Shown here piece after piece: positions 50,162 through 58,674 of a DNA stretch of 64,000 nucleotides (position 1 is its first letter; the number at the start of each line of letters is the position of its first letter). Both the position numbers and the translations under genes were made by a program. Source of the stretch: Sphingomonas phyllosphaerae FA2 (GTDB lineage Bacteria; Pseudomonadota; Alphaproteobacteria; Sphingomonadales; Sphingomonadaceae); NCBI RefSeq assembly GCF_000427645.1, contig NZ_KE386571.1:186001-250000 (forward strand). The letters run 5' to 3'. The notes below the pieces were generated by a model, which had not been told where the DNA came from, did no database searches, and saw nothing but the letters and a program-made list of their open reading frames with translations.

Positions 50162-52807
50162 ATGACAGATGCTGTCGCCGAGGCGCGGGCGCGCGCCGCC
50201 CGCTTTGCGCCATTTCTGGACGGGTTGATCACGCGCGAAGCGGTGACCGCCGCCGCGCTTTCCGCGGACGATTTGCCGATCGGCAAGCGGCTGCGACTGG
50301 AGCGGCGGCAGCTGGCGCTCCAGGTCGCCGAGGGCGATCTGGCGGGGACGCTCGATCTGACCGGGGTGACGGCGGCGCTGACCGACTTCGCGGACTCGGC
50401 GCTTGATCGTGCGATCACCGCGGCGATCAGCGAGCGGACGCCTGACGCTGCGGTGCACGGCTTCGCGGCGATCGCGCTGGGCAAGCAGGGCAGCCGCGAA
50501 CTCAATTATTCGTCCGATATCGACCCGATCCTGATCTACGATCCCCGGACCTTGCCGCATCGCCCGCGCGAGGACGTCGCCGACGCGGCGGTTCGGATCG
50601 GCCGGCGCGTGCTGGAGCTTTTGCAGACGCGCGACGCAGACGGCTATGTCCTGCGCGTCGACCTGCGGCTGCGGCCCTCACCCGAGGTGACGCCGATCGT
50701 GATCCCGATAGATGCAGCGATCGCTTATTACGAATCGCAGGCGCTGCCGTGGGAGCGCGCCGCGTTCATCCGCGCGCGCGTCGCGGCGGGGGATCGCGAC
50801 CTCGGGCAGCGGTTCCTCGACACGATCCGCCCGTTCATCTGGCGGCGCAGCCTCGATTTCGGCGCGGTCGGCGAAATCCTCGATATCACCCGGCGCATCC
50901 GCGACCATCATGCGCAGGGGCAGGCGTTCGGTCCCGGCTATGACCTCAAGCGCGGGCGCGGCGGCATCCGCGAGATCGAGTTCTTCGCGCAAATCCACCA
51001 ACTGATCCACGGCGGGCGCGACGCGACGTTGCGCGCGCCGGCGACGCGCGACGCGCTGGCGGCGCTGGCCGCGGCGGGGCGGATCGACCCCGAGGACGCG
51101 CGCGCGCTGGCGGCGGCCTATACGCTGTTGCGGACGATCGAGCATCGCATCCAGATGATCGACGACCGGCAGACCCATGCGCTGCCGACCGGTGAGGGGC
51201 TCGACCGGGTCGCGCGGCTGCACGGGTTGGCGGACGGCGCGGCGTTGCTGGACCTGCTGCGCCCGCATGTCGAGCGCGTGGCGGCGACGTTCGACCGGCT
51301 CGCGCCCGCGCCGACCGCGGCGGTGCCGCACGAGGCTGGCCGGCTGGCCGACTACCTTGCCGCGGCTGGCTTCGCCGAAACCGACGATGCCGCGCGCCGG
51401 ATCGTCGCGTGGCGCGAGGCGCGCTACCCGGCGCTGCGCAGCGGCGCGGCGCAAAGCGCGCTGGAGGCGGTGCTGCCCGGGCTGGTAGAGGCGCTGGCGC
51501 AGGCGCCGGTGCCGTTGATGGCGCTCAACCGGCTGGACCGGTTGCTGGAGCGATTGCCGAGCGCGATCAACATCTTCCGCTTGCTGGAGGCGCGACCGGC
51601 GCTGGCGACGTTGCTCGCGGAGATCCTCAGTCACGCGCCGACGCTGGCCGAGGCGCTGGCGCGGCGGCCCGACCTGCTCGACGGATTGATCGATGCGAGC
51701 GCGTTCGATCCGGTCGGCGACGTGCCTGCGTTGATGGCGGAGATGCGCGCCACCGAGCAGGGCGCGGACTATCAGGCGGTGCTCGACCACGTGCGCCGCG
51801 TCGTCGGCGACCGGCAATTCGCGCTGGGCACGCAGATCGTCGCCGGGCGCGCCGATCCGCTGAACGTCGCGGCGGGCTATGCGCGGGTAGCCGAGGCGGC
51901 GGTGGAGGTGCTGACCGCAGCGACCGTCACGCCGTTCGAGGAGGTGCACGGGCGGGTGCCCGGCGGCGAGCTGGTGATCCTGGCGCTCGGCCGGCTGGGG
52001 GGCGCGGCGCTGACCCATGCCTCCGACCTCGACCTGATCTACTTGTTTACCGGCGACTTCACCGCCGATTCGGACGGCGCAAAGCCGCTCGGCGCGACGC
52101 TGTATTTCACGCGGCTCGCGCAGCGCGTGACCGCCGCGCTGTCGGTGCCGACCGCGGCGGGGCCGCTGTATCAGGTCGACACCCGGCTGCGACCATCGGG
52201 CGCGCAAGGGCCGCTGGTGGTCAGCGTCGACTCGTTCGCGCGCTACCAGCGCGAAGAGGCGTGGACGTGGGAGCATATGGCGCTGACCCGCGCGCGTGCC
52301 ATCTATGGCAGCCCGGCGGCGCGGGCGGCGGTCGAGGCGATCGTCGCGCGCGTGCTGCGCGGCGAGCGCGCGGAACACGACATCGCCGCCGACGCCGCGA
52401 CGATGCGCGCCGAGATGGCTCAGCACAAGCCGCCGCAGGGGCCGCTCGACGCCAAGCTGCTGCCCGGCGGGCTCGTCGATCTGGAGTTCGCGGTGCATGT
52501 CGCGCAGTTGACGCGGCGCACCGCGTTCACGCCCGAACTCGGCGCGGCGATCGACGCGCTGATCGCCGAGGGGGTGTTCGCGCCGGAGCTGCGCGCCGCC
52601 TACGACCTGCTTGGCCGATTGCTCGTCACGGTGCGGCTGATCGCCCCCGATGCGCAGGAACCCGCCGCGGCGGTGACGCGCGCCTTGATCGCGCGCGCGG
52701 TGATGCTGCCCGATTGGGAGACGGTGCTTGCCACGCTGGCGACGGTGCGCGAGAGCGTCGCGGCAAGCTGGCAGGAGAGCATCGCATGGACACCCTCCCG
52801 GACGTGA
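50162..52807 (+). CDS. glnE: Glutamine synthetase adenylyltransferase/deadenylase
   Basis: An 881-residue two-domain nucleotidyltransferase. The N-terminal deadenylase active site is in LGKQGSRELNYSSDIDPILIY and the C-terminal adenylylase site in LGRLGGAALTHASDLDLIYL. Each is followed by LRLRPS/TRLRPSG, and GRGGIREIEFFAQIHQL lies between. It modifies GlnA according to glutamine and PII status. It is slightly shorter than E. coli GlnE (946). Its 3' end overlaps bcp by 22 nt. Confidence 0.95.
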   Translation: MTDAVAEARARAARFAPFLDGLITREAVTAAALSADDLPIGKRLRLERRQLALQVAEGDLAGTLDLTGVTAALTDFADSALDRAITAAISERTPDAAVHGFAAIALGKQGSRELNYSSDIDPILIYDPRTLPHRPREDVADAAVRIGRRVLELLQTRDADGYVLRVDLRLRPSPEVTPIVIPIDAAIAYYESQALPWERAAFIRARVAAGDRDLGQRFLDTIRPFIWRRSLDFGAVGEILDITRRIRDHHAQGQAFGPGYDLKRGRGGIREIEFFAQIHQLIHGGRDATLRAPATRDALAALAAAGRIDPEDARALAAAYTLLRTIEHRIQMIDDRQTHALPTGEGLDRVARLHGLADGAALLDLLRPHVERVAATFDRLAPAPTAAVPHEAGRLADYLAAAGFAETDDAARRIVAWREARYPALRSGAAQSALEAVLPGLVEALAQAPVPLMALNRLDRLLERLPSAINIFRLLEARPALATLLAEILSHAPTLAEALARRPDLLDGLIDASAFDPVGDVPALMAEMRATEQGADYQAVLDHVRRVVGDRQFALGTQIVAGRADPLNVAAGYARVAEAAVEVLTAATVTPFEEVHGRVPGGELVILALGRLGGAALTHASDLDLIYLFTGDFTADSDGAKPLGATLYFTRLAQRVTAALSVPTAAGPLYQVDTRLRPSGAQGPLVVSVDSFARYQREEAWTWEHMALTRARAIYGSPAARAAVEAIVARVLRGERAEHDIAADAATMRAEMAQHKPPQGPLDAKLLPGGLVDLEFAVHVAQLTRRTAFTPELGAAIDALIAEGVFAPELRAAYDLLGRLLVTVRLIAPDAQEPAAAVTRALIARAVMLPDWETVLATLATVRESVAASWQESIAWTPSRT

Positions 52808-53232
52808 TCGCTACCGGCGTCGATGGCGCGCCGCTGCGGCTGCACGATCTGCCGCGTCCGCTGGTCGTCTATTTCTATCCCAAAGATGACACGCCGGGCT
52901 GCACGCGCGAGGCGCAGGATTTCTCTTCGCTGGGTGAAGACTTCGCCGCCGCGGGCGTGACGGTGATCGGCGTATCGCGCGATACCGTGGCGAAGCATGC
53001 GAAGTTCCGCGACAAACATGCGCTGACCGTAGCGCTCGCCAGCGACCTAGACGGGAGCGTTACCGAGGCGTTCGGCGTGTGGGGTGAAAAGCAACTTTAC
53101 GGCAGGACCTATATGGGGATCGAGCGCGCGACGTTCCTGTTCGATCGCGATGCCAGGCTGGTGCAGGCGTGGCGCAAGGTGAAGGTGCCGGGCCATGCCG
53201 CGGCGGTGCTGGACGCCGCGAAGGCGCTGTAA
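52786..53232 (+). CDS. bcp: Thiol peroxidase, BCP/PrxQ type
   Basis: A 148-residue peroxiredoxin. The peroxidatic Cys is in YFYPKDDTPGCTREAQDFSS (Cys about 39). The position five residues later, where many BCPs carry the resolving Cys, is an Asp here (CTREAQD), so it would be of the 1-Cys or intermolecular type. GVSRDTVAKHAKF and WGEKQLYGRTYMGIERATF are standard blocks. AGGAG precedes the ATG. It overlaps and is coupled to glnE. Confidence 0.92.
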   Translation: MDTLPDVIATGVDGAPLRLHDLPRPLVVYFYPKDDTPGCTREAQDFSSLGEDFAAAGVTVIGVSRDTVAKHAKFRDKHALTVALASDLDGSVTEAFGVWGEKQLYGRTYMGIERATFLFDRDARLVQAWRKVKVPGHAAAVLDAAKAL

Positions 53233-53254
53233 CGCAAGTCGACATTTCTTCCTC

Positions 53255-53336
53255 GTCGCCCCGGACTTGATCCGGGGCCCCGCTTCCTTTTGACAGTGGA
53301 GCAAAAAGCGGGATCCCGGATCAAGTCCGGGATGAC
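53255..53336. repeat. Family B paired palindromic repeat
   Basis: Arms GTCGCCCCGGACTTGATCC and GGATCAAGTCCGGGATGAC. The remainder of the gap to 53710 holds no credible gene, promoter or repeat that I can name, apart from a short partial arm (CGTCATCCCGACCGG) near 53412. Confidence 0.88.
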
Positions 53337-53710
53337 GAACTCTGTTGGCGGGCGATGACGTGTTGATCCGGCCCACGGCCAGTCGACGTTCGCCAATCTC
53401 CTGTCTTTCTTCCGTCATCCCGACCGGATTCAAACGACGGTGAAGGCTCGAGCTGGCGACAAAACGTTGGGAATTATCCCGACAGCCCGTACGTCGACCG
53501 CGCCCGAAGCGGCCGCACTACCGCTTCTTACAACGACTCGGCGCAGGACTCCGGCGCTTGGACGCGCCCGGCGGCAGACGCTATTGCGTGATTAACCTTC
53601 TACCGCGCACAAACCTTTGCGTTCGCTGCGGCGGTTCTATCGCGGGCGGACACGGAAAAAGGGGAAGACCGGCGCGTGTCGCGCTGGTCGCAGTCTTGAT
53701 CTGGGGTTCG

Positions 53711-54847
53711 ATGACCGACACCGCTTCTTTGCCGGCCGGGCGGCCGCTTGTCCGCCTGAACGCCGTAATCGCCGGCCGACCGGCGCTGCTGCGCGGGGGC
53801 GCCGCACTTCTTCTCGGGTTCGCCGGTTATGGCGCGCTGCAAGCTTCGACGCAGGTTGCGCAGGCCGCCGGGCTGACGCCCGCCGCGGCGGCGCAGGCGC
53901 AGCGGATGCAGGCGATGGAACACAAGGTGGAGCGGATGCAGGCGCGCGTCGCCACGATCCGCACCGCTGCGCAGCAACATGCCACGCGGATCGAGCAGCG
54001 ACAGGCGCTGCTGACCGCGGCGCTGACCGGGCAGGGCGATGCGCGCCGGATGGCGCTGGCGACGCTCGCGGTCGATCCGCAGGCGACGCGCGTGGCTGCC
54101 GATACGATCCGCCCGTTCCTGAAGGTCGAGCGTCGGCAGGTGGCGCTGGCGCAGGTCGCCGAGCAGCAGTTGCTCGATCGTTATGCCGCGACTGCGCAGC
54201 AGCTGCGCCAGCGCGGGATCACGCCGAGCCGCGTCGCGAAGGGCGGTTCGGCGATTGGTGGGCCGCTGGTCGAGGCGAACAGCACCGAAGCGCGCGCCGA
54301 TCTCGCCGCCGACCAGCAGTTCCGCTCGCTGTTCATGACGTGGAAGAAGCTCGACCGGCTCGAGCAGGGCGTGATCGCGATCCCGTCGGTGCAGCCGGTG
54401 CAGAAGCTGCAATTCACCAGCAACTTCGGCATCCGGTCCGATCCGTTCCGCGGCACCGCCGCGATGCACGCGGGCGTCGACATTCCGGGGCCGTCGGGCA
54501 CGCCGATCTATGCCACCGCTGACGGCGTCGTCAGCCACGCCGGGCGGCAGGGCGGCTATGGCAACATGGTCGAGATCAACCACGGCAAGGGCATCGCGAC
54601 CCGTTACGGCCATCTTTCCAAGATCATCGTCGCCGACAACACCCGCGTGAAGCGCGGGCAGCTGATCGCGCTGATGGGCTCGACCGGGCGCTCGACCGGG
54701 CCGCATCTCCATTACGAGGTGCGGATCGACGGCCATGCGGTTAATCCGGTGCCGTTCTTGACCACCGCCGATTATCTGATGGCGGCGCAGGATCGCGCGG
54801 TCGGGCAGATCCCGGTGTCGACCAGTGGGCCGGTACCGCAGGACTGA
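53711..54847 (+). CDS. M23-family metallopeptidase with coiled coil (peptidoglycan endopeptidase)
   Basis: A 378-residue protein: N-terminal membrane segment (GGAALLLGFAGYGAL), a helical coiled region to about residue 210 (ARVATIRTAAQQHATRIEQR and similar), and a LytM/M23 domain. Zinc ligands are visible in AAMHAGVDIPGPSG (HxxxD), with TRYGHLSKI and the final HLHYEV. It would cut peptide crosslinks or, if regulatory, activate amidases during growth or division. All catalytic residues appear intact. ATG 53711 is chosen; earlier starts add an Arg/Cys-rich segment that is not protein-like. Confidence 0.88.
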   Translation: MTDTASLPAGRPLVRLNAVIAGRPALLRGGAALLLGFAGYGALQASTQVAQAAGLTPAAAAQAQRMQAMEHKVERMQARVATIRTAAQQHATRIEQRQALLTAALTGQGDARRMALATLAVDPQATRVAADTIRPFLKVERRQVALAQVAEQQLLDRYAATAQQLRQRGITPSRVAKGGSAIGGPLVEANSTEARADLAADQQFRSLFMTWKKLDRLEQGVIAIPSVQPVQKLQFTSNFGIRSDPFRGTAAMHAGVDIPGPSGTPIYATADGVVSHAGRQGGYGNMVEINHGKGIATRYGHLSKIIVADNTRVKRGQLIALMGSTGRSTGPHLHYEVRIDGHAVNPVPFLTTADYLMAAQDRAVGQIPVSTSGPVPQD

Positions 54848-54872
54848 GGGGGCGCGCTATCACCCTCACGCT

Positions 54873-54956
54873 GTCGCCCCGGACTTGATCCGGGGCCCCG
54901 CTTATTTTTACCGATGCGGGGATAAAAGCGGGATCCCGGATCAAGTCCGGGATGAC
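54873..54956. repeat. Family B paired palindromic repeat
   Basis: Arms GTCGCCCCGGACTTGATCC and GGATCAAGTCCGGGATGAC, with the same orientation as the copy at 53255. It lies between the M23 gene and erpA. Confidence 0.9.
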
Positions 54957-55007
54957 GAAGAGGGGGATACTCTTTCCGATTGCGGCGATCGCGCCTATCT
55001 TGAACGC

Positions 55008-55346
55008 ATGGCCACGCTCGCACCCGACATCGTCCTCACCCCTGCCGCCGCGGCTCGCGTTGCGGCGATTGCCGCGCGCCAGAACAAGCCCGCGATCCTG
55101 CGGCTCTCGGTCGAGGGCGGCGGCTGTTCGGGGTTCCAGTATCGCTTCGGCTTCGCGGATGCGCCGGAGCCCGCCGATCTGGTTGCGGAAACCGACGGCG
55201 TGCGGCTGGTGGTCGATGACATCAGTCTCGATCTCGTGCGCGGGGCCAGTGTCGATTACGTCGAATCTCTGGGCGGCGCGTCGTTCAAGGTAGAGAACCC
55301 GAATGCCGCGAGCGGCTGCGGATGCGGGACCAGCTTTTCGGTGTAG
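55008..55346 (+). CDS. erpA: A-type iron-sulfur carrier (ErpA/IscA family)
   Basis: A 112-residue HesB-fold protein with the three cluster Cys: EGGGCSGFQYRFGF and the C-terminal SGCGCGTSF. It opens IVLTPAAAARVAAIAARQNK. It inserts Fe-S clusters into client proteins, here perhaps the bc1 Rieske protein or QueE. The ATG at 55008 fits the domain start. It is followed 37 nt later by xthA. Confidence 0.92.
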   Translation: MATLAPDIVLTPAAAARVAAIAARQNKPAILRLSVEGGGCSGFQYRFGFADAPEPADLVAETDGVRLVVDDISLDLVRGASVDYVESLGGASFKVENPNAASGCGCGTSFSV

Positions 55347-55383
55347 TTAGACAAGCGCGCGGACCGCGTTTAGACCGGCGCGC

Positions 55384-56154
55384 GTGAAGATCGTCACCTA
55401 CAACGTCAACGGCATCAAGGCGCGGCTTCCGCGTCTGCTCGAATATCTCGCCGAGGAGCAGCCCGATGTGGTCTGTCTCCAGGAGCTGAAGTCGAGCGAC
55501 GATACCTTTCCCGAAGCCGACATCCGTGCCGCCGGCTATGGTGCTGTCTGGCATGGACAAAAGGGCTTCAACGGCGTCGCGGTGCTCGCGCGCGGGGTCG
55601 ACCCGGTCGAGCGGCAGCGCGGGTTGGCGGGCGAGCCCGAGGACGAGCATAGCCGCTATCTGGAATGTTCGGTATTCGGGCTGGTGGTCGCGTCGATCTA
55701 TCTGCCCAACGGCAATCCGCTGCCGGGGCCGAAGTTCGATTACAAATTGCGGTGGATCGGGCGGTTGCAGGAGCGCGCGCGCGCGTTGCTCGCTGAGGAA
55801 GTGCCGGTCGTCTTGGCGGGGGATTACAACGTCATCCCCAACGATGATGACACCTTCTCGGTCAAGGCGATGGCGTCGGACGCGCTGATGCAGTCCGAGA
55901 GCCGACATGGCTATCGCGCGTTGCTGGCGCAGGGCTGGACCGACGCGCTGCGGACGCGCTTCCCCAAGGGCGGTGTCTGGACTTTCTGGGATTATCAGGC
56001 GGGTGCGTGGCAGCGCGACGCGGGGTTCCGGATTGACCATCTGCTGCTGAGCCCGGTGCTCGCCGACCGGCTGGTGGAGGCGGGTGTCGACAAGGCGTAT
56101 CGTGGACGCGAGAAGGCCAGCGACCATGCGCCGACCTGGGTGCGGTTACGGTGA
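55384..56154 (+). CDS. xthA: Exodeoxyribonuclease III
   Basis: A 256-residue EEP-fold nuclease. Signatures: TYNVNGIKARLPRLLEYL, DVVCLQELKSSD with the metal Glu, VVLAGDYNVIPND, TFWDYQAGAWQRDAGFRIDH and AREK-type end KASDHAPTWV. It cuts abasic sites and degrades 3' ends. The start is GTG 55384. Its stop overlaps the next gene as GTGA. Confidence 0.95.
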   Translation: MKIVTYNVNGIKARLPRLLEYLAEEQPDVVCLQELKSSDDTFPEADIRAAGYGAVWHGQKGFNGVAVLARGVDPVERQRGLAGEPEDEHSRYLECSVFGLVVASIYLPNGNPLPGPKFDYKLRWIGRLQERARALLAEEVPVVLAGDYNVIPNDDDTFSVKAMASDALMQSESRHGYRALLAQGWTDALRTRFPKGGVWTFWDYQAGAWQRDAGFRIDHLLLSPVLADRLVEAGVDKAYRGREKASDHAPTWVRLR

Positions 56155-56954
56155 CGCTGAAATGGGGCGCGGTGGCGCTTTCGCTCGCGATCGCAGCGCC
56201 TGCGGCGGCGCAGGATGCGCCGGGGGTGCGTTTCTGCCCCAATAGACCATCGCTGGGGGCGAGCGGGTGCACGACCCTGCCCGGACAGGTGCAAGTCGAG
56301 CTGTCCGGGGTCGATTGGGAGCGCAACGACGACGGTGAGACGCGCGAGGACCTGATCCGTAGCGAAGTGACCGCGCGGATCGGGCTGACTGGCAACAGCG
56401 AGGCGCAGATCGGGTGGACGCCGCTCGGCACGCTGCGTTCGCGCGACAAGGCCAGCGGCGACGTGATGCGGCAGACCGGCGTGGGCGACGTGACGCTGGG
56501 GTGGCGTCGGGCGTTAAGCCATCCCGACGGCAAGAAGCTTTCGGCGGCGGTGCAGCCGTACGTGACGCTGCCGGTCGGACATAGCGGGATCGGCGACGGC
56601 GACTGGTCGGCGGGAACCGTGCTGCCGGTGTTCTGGCGCATCAACAAGAAATGGAGCGTCGACTTTACCGGTCAGCTGGCCGCGGCGGTCGACGAGGACG
56701 GGCATGGCCGGCATTTCGACGCCACCGGCGTATTCGGCGTCGGCTATGCGTTGACCGACAGCGTCACCGCCAATGCCGAGCTTTCGGTGGAGCGCGATCA
56801 GGACCCGGCAGAGCATGTCGTGCGGACGCTGGCGGCGGCATCGGTGGCATGGAAACTAACCAAACACACCCAATTGGACGTGCTGGCAGTGGCCGGGCTG
56901 AACCATGATGCGCCCGATGCGCGGATCGCCTTCGGCGGCGCTTTGCTATTCTGA
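56151..56954 (+). CDS. Outer-membrane beta-barrel protein of the phenol MetA/transporter type
   Basis: A 267-residue exported protein (signal MTLKWGAVALSLAIAAPAAA) with amphipathic strands and a C-terminal Phe (AFGGALLF). GVGDVTLGWRRAL, VQPYVTLPVGHSGIGDGDWS and NAELSVERDQDP match the group often called transporter or MetA-like phenol degradation protein. The substrate is unknown. It overlaps xthA by 4 nt, an unusual pairing of a DNA repair gene with a barrel. Confidence 0.75.
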   Translation: MTLKWGAVALSLAIAAPAAAQDAPGVRFCPNRPSLGASGCTTLPGQVQVELSGVDWERNDDGETREDLIRSEVTARIGLTGNSEAQIGWTPLGTLRSRDKASGDVMRQTGVGDVTLGWRRALSHPDGKKLSAAVQPYVTLPVGHSGIGDGDWSAGTVLPVFWRINKKWSVDFTGQLAAAVDEDGHGRHFDATGVFGVGYALTDSVTANAELSVERDQDPAEHVVRTLAAASVAWKLTKHTQLDVLAVAGLNHDAPDARIAFGGALLF

Positions 56955-57052
56955 CCGGCAATCGGCGTATCGCGCCGACTTTTGGCGTGTTTGGCCTGTG
57001 CAACACACCCGTCATTCGGCAAAAACCGCGGATTTCTGCGGAAAATCGGAGT

Positions 57053-57069
57053 TGGCACGATGGCTGCAA
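57053..57069 (+). promoter_or_regulatory. Candidate sigma-54 promoter
   Basis: TTGGCACGATGGCTGCA has the -24 GG (57054-57055) and -12 GC (57066-57067) separated by exactly 10 nt, matching TGGCACG-N4-TTGCA at all but one position. It lies about 40 nt before the start of the small secreted protein. No sigma-54 activator gene is near. Confidence 0.5.
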
Positions 57070-57110
57070 AGTGTCCTGCGTCCCCGATCAACGGGGCAGG
57101 GAGACCCGCC

Positions 57111-57362
57111 ATGAAGACCATCGCCACCGCCGTCATCGCCAGCCTGTTCGCGATCGCCCCGGCCCATGCCGCGCCTAAGACCGCCCCGAATGCCGAGCCG
57201 TCGCCGGCCGCCGCCTCGACCGACATGCCTTCGCCGGCCCACAACGCCAACACCCGCTATTGCTACAACACCGAGATCACCGGCTCGCGTCTGCTGTCGC
57301 GTGTCTGCAAAACCCGCGATGCCTGGAAGCACATGGGCGTCATCGTCCCGCAGAACCTGTGA
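57111..57362 (+). CDS. Small secreted protein with a Cys pair, 83 residues
   Basis: The signal peptide MKTIATAVIASLFAIAPAHA is followed by a Pro/Ala-rich segment and a compact end, NTRYCYNTEITGSRLLSRVC then KTRDAWKHMGVIVP. The two Cys, 14 residues apart, probably form a disulfide. Similar small exported proteins recur in sphingomonads without known function. AGGGAGA precedes the ATG. A good sigma-54-like element lies upstream, which is unusual for such a gene. Confidence 0.75.
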   Translation: MKTIATAVIASLFAIAPAHAAPKTAPNAEPSPAAASTDMPSPAHNANTRYCYNTEITGSRLLSRVCKTRDAWKHMGVIVPQNL

Positions 57363-57414
57363 TCGCCGGCACCCGGCGGGTCTCCGGCGCCGGCCGGAAA
57401 CCCGCCGCCACGGG

Positions 57415-58566
57415 TCAGAACGTGCGTTCGTAGACCTGATAGATCTTGTTGACGCGGCTATCGATTGCGGTCGCGATCGAGTTCATGCCCTGATTGTCGT
57501 CGAGCACCCAGCCGATCTCGCCGCGCGTCGCGCCGTAATTCGCGACCGACGCCTGCCGGATCGCCTCGATCATCATGAACGCCAATTGCCCGGCGAGCCG
57601 CGAGCTTTGCAGTTCCTTGCGAACGCCCATCAGCGGCACCCGCATCGTCTGCACACGCGGCTTGCGCAGCCACCACAGCAGCTTCGCCCAGCCGAACGGC
57701 AGCAGGCTGCCGTTCAGCGGCTTGATCGCTTCGTTGAGGTCGGGAAGCGTGATCATGAACGCGACCGGCTTGCCGTCCAGTTCCGCGATGCGGATCAGGT
57801 CGTTGAAGACGATCGGCTTCAGCTTGACCCCGACGTCCTTGATCTCGGGCGGGGTGAGCGGGATGAAGCCCCAATTGTCGGACCATGCGTCGTTGAGGAT
57901 GTCGAGGATGATCGCCGCCTCCTCCTCGAACTTGCCCTTGTCGACCTCGCGCACGACGATGCTCTTGTTCGCGTCGCCGGAGCGGATGATCCGCTTCACC
58001 AGCGGCGGGAATTCCTGCGTGATGTCCAGTTCGTAGGTGATGAGCTGCTTCACCGCTTCGTAGCCGGCGCGTTCGATCCACCCGCGATATTCGGGCTTGT
58101 GATGCCCCATCATGACGGTCGGCGCCTGCTGGTAACCCTTGATGAGCAGGCCGGGCTCTTCCCAGATCGACATGCTGATCGGGCCGAGCGCGCGGGTCAT
58201 GCCCTGCTCGCGCAGCCAGCCCTCGGCCGTCGCCAGCAATTGCTTGAAGATGCCCTCGTCCTCGGCATCCATCAGCCCCCATTGGCCGCAGCCGGGGCCG
58301 AAGCCGCGTTCGGCCGGCATTTCGAGGCCCAGCGTATCGATATGCGCGGAGATGCGCCCGACGACTTCGCCATTTCGGCGCGCGAGGAACAATTGTGCCT
58401 TGGCATGGCTGAACCAGCCGTTCTTCTCCGGCGTGATGAGCCCCAGCGCCTCGCCCTTTAGTGGCGGAATCCAGTAAGGATCGTCCTTGTAAAGACGAAA
58501 CGGCAGATCGACGAACGCCTTACGGTCGCTCTTGGACAGGACGGGAGTGATCGAGAGCTCAGCCAT
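57415..58566 (-). CDS. YghO/GNAT-like N-acyltransferase
   Basis: A 383-residue protein with an N-terminal GNAT-like region (FRLYKDDPYWIPPLKGEALG; GRISAHIDTLG) and a C-terminal half containing RGWIERAGYEAVKQLITYEL and MRVPLMGVRKELQSSRLAGQ. This is the YghO-like group, present across alphaproteobacteria. I recall that the bacterial ceramide synthase of Caulobacter belongs to this kind of protein, so N-acylation of a sphingoid base is a possibility in a sphingomonad, not proven. Start ATG 58566. It is divergent from a lipid desaturase gene with a 108-bp gap. Confidence 0.7.
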   Translation of the reverse strand: MAELSITPVLSKSDRKAFVDLPFRLYKDDPYWIPPLKGEALGLITPEKNGWFSHAKAQLFLARRNGEVVGRISAHIDTLGLEMPAERGFGPGCGQWGLMDAEDEGIFKQLLATAEGWLREQGMTRALGPISMSIWEEPGLLIKGYQQAPTVMMGHHKPEYRGWIERAGYEAVKQLITYELDITQEFPPLVKRIIRSGDANKSIVVREVDKGKFEEEAAIILDILNDAWSDNWGFIPLTPPEIKDVGVKLKPIVFNDLIRIAELDGKPVAFMITLPDLNEAIKPLNGSLLPFGWAKLLWWLRKPRVQTMRVPLMGVRKELQSSRLAGQLAFMMIEAIRQASVANYGATRGEIGWVLDDNQGMNSIATAIDSRVNKIYQVYERTF

Positions 58567-58674
58567 GTTGCTGGCGTGTAAACGGGTCACTCGATCATAG
58601 CGAGTGAACATTTATCCAGAAAGGCAAGCTGCCCGCTCCTGTTCCGGTCACCGTCTCGCCACTATGTACGGGCA

